Shown: positions 20,970 through 21,351 of the stretch, one piece after another | How the letters are laid out: the number at the start of each line of letters is the position of its first letter | Numbering within the stretch: position 1 is the first letter of the stretch | Source: CAZHMN01 sp964533705 | GTDB taxonomy: Bacteria; Electryoneota; B3-LCP | DNA: 21,351 nucleotides | Direction of reading: 5' to 3' | NCBI GenBank assembly: GCA_964533705.1 | Contig: CAZHMN010000050.1 | Location: 1-21,351 of the forward strand | Position numbers and translations under genes: made by a program | Notes under the pieces: model-generated | Seen by the model: only the letters and a program-made list of their open reading frames with translations | The model's database searches: none | What the model was told of the DNA's origin: nothing

Positions 20970-21351
20970 ATGAGCATTTTTAAAAGAATATTTGGGATCT
21001 GCTCGACGAAGCCGCCGGCGGATGAGGGTTGCTGGGTTTTCGAGGGTGGGAAGATCGAACTTGATCTGTCCAGAATTCCCGAGCTAATCCAGAAGGGTAG
21101 CGCCATCCGGCTAGAGAAGAAGGGTTTGGGTTACAGGATTCTGTTGGTTCATGGGGATGACGGGGAGTTTCACGCTTTTCACAATAAGTGCACTCACGCC
21201 GGGCGGCGCATTGATCCTCTGCCGGGGACGTCCACCTTACGCTGCTGCAGCGTGGGCAAGTCCACCTGGGATTACCAGGGCAAGCTAATTTCTGGTTCGG
21301 CTAAGGAGCCGCTGACGGGTCTTCCGGTCGAAAAGGCCGAGGGTAAGGTTA
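20970..21351 (+). CDS. Rieske-like [2Fe-2S] protein with altered second ligand motif (3' end outside window)
   Basis: 127 codons are visible, running off the right edge. Residues 20-127 fit the Rieske-type beta fold, with motif 1 'C74-T-H76' and, 15 residues later, motif 2 'C92-C-S-V-G-K-S-T-W-D', then 'GKLISGSAKEPLTGLPVE', the normal end of a ferredoxin-like Rieske domain. In the usual C-x-x-H the His position is Val95 (or Gly96 counting from C93). I recall related sequences with 'CCSVGKSTFDY', so this may be a conserved variant that either binds a different cluster or none. No signal peptide; the short N-terminus is basic. Start ATG 20970 lacks a strong ribosome site. Confidence 0.75.
   Translation, partial: MSIFKRIFGICSTKPPADEGCWVFEGGKIELDLSRIPELIQKGSAIRLEKKGLGYRILLVHGDDGEFHAFHNKCTHAGRRIDPLPGTSTLRCCSVGKSTWDYQGKLISGSAKEPLTGLPVEKAEGKV

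Overview
The window looks like part of a Gram-negative, uncultured (probably metagenome-assembled) bacterium. The evidence is a rod-shape operon with PBP2, a lipobox protein, an ECF sigma/anti-sigma pair, complex I genes, mid-50s GC coding sequence, weak or absent Shine-Dalgarno sites at many genes, and two 100-N scaffold gaps. An FCB-type candidate phylum (Zixibacteria/KSB1-like) would fit, but this is an impression, not a placement.

The left half (1-13010) is entirely on the minus strand. Read in the direction of transcription it has three parts. First, an ECF sigma factor, a zinc-finger anti-sigma factor and a lipoprotein built like an HtrA/DegP protease but missing two of three catalytic residues; this unit ends in a clear hairpin terminator. 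Second, purN and purH, with a near-consensus promoter before purN. Third, an AT-rich defence-type cassette (stand-alone RadC N-terminal domain, a 1027-aa type IIG-like restriction-methylation enzyme and an unknown 140-aa protein), followed by mreB, mreC, mreD and mrdA. The mre genes build the elongasome. The cassette appears to have been placed between purH and mreB.

The right half (13661-21351) is on the plus strand and carries the membrane-arm genes of respiratory complex I: nuoJ, nuoK, nuoL and nuoM. These are normally adjacent, but here they are separated by repeats and by nucleotidyltransferase-type accessory genes: a small ORF plus a DUF6036/AbiEii-like protein between nuoK and nuoL, and an MntA-HepT-type toxin-antitoxin pair between nuoL and nuoM. 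After nuoM come a 56-aa tryptophan-rich membrane protein missed by normal length cut-offs and a Rieske-like protein with a changed second ligand motif.

The most unusual signal is between the genes. At least eight intergenic stretches consist of degenerate 7-nt repeats with the shared pattern NNNNYAG, always reading this way on the strand of the neighbouring genes. Some fill the gap exactly (5 x 7 nt between purH and the RadC-like gene; 4 x 7 nt abutting the nuoM start), and two begin in phase with a TAG stop codon. A second class is short-loop perfect hairpins, including about seven in 260 bp after nuoK. A third is larger palindromic elements (13151-13307 and 20844-20892). Both scaffold gaps fall in these islands, and one gap is flanked by the same 18 bp, so it is probably not a real gap.
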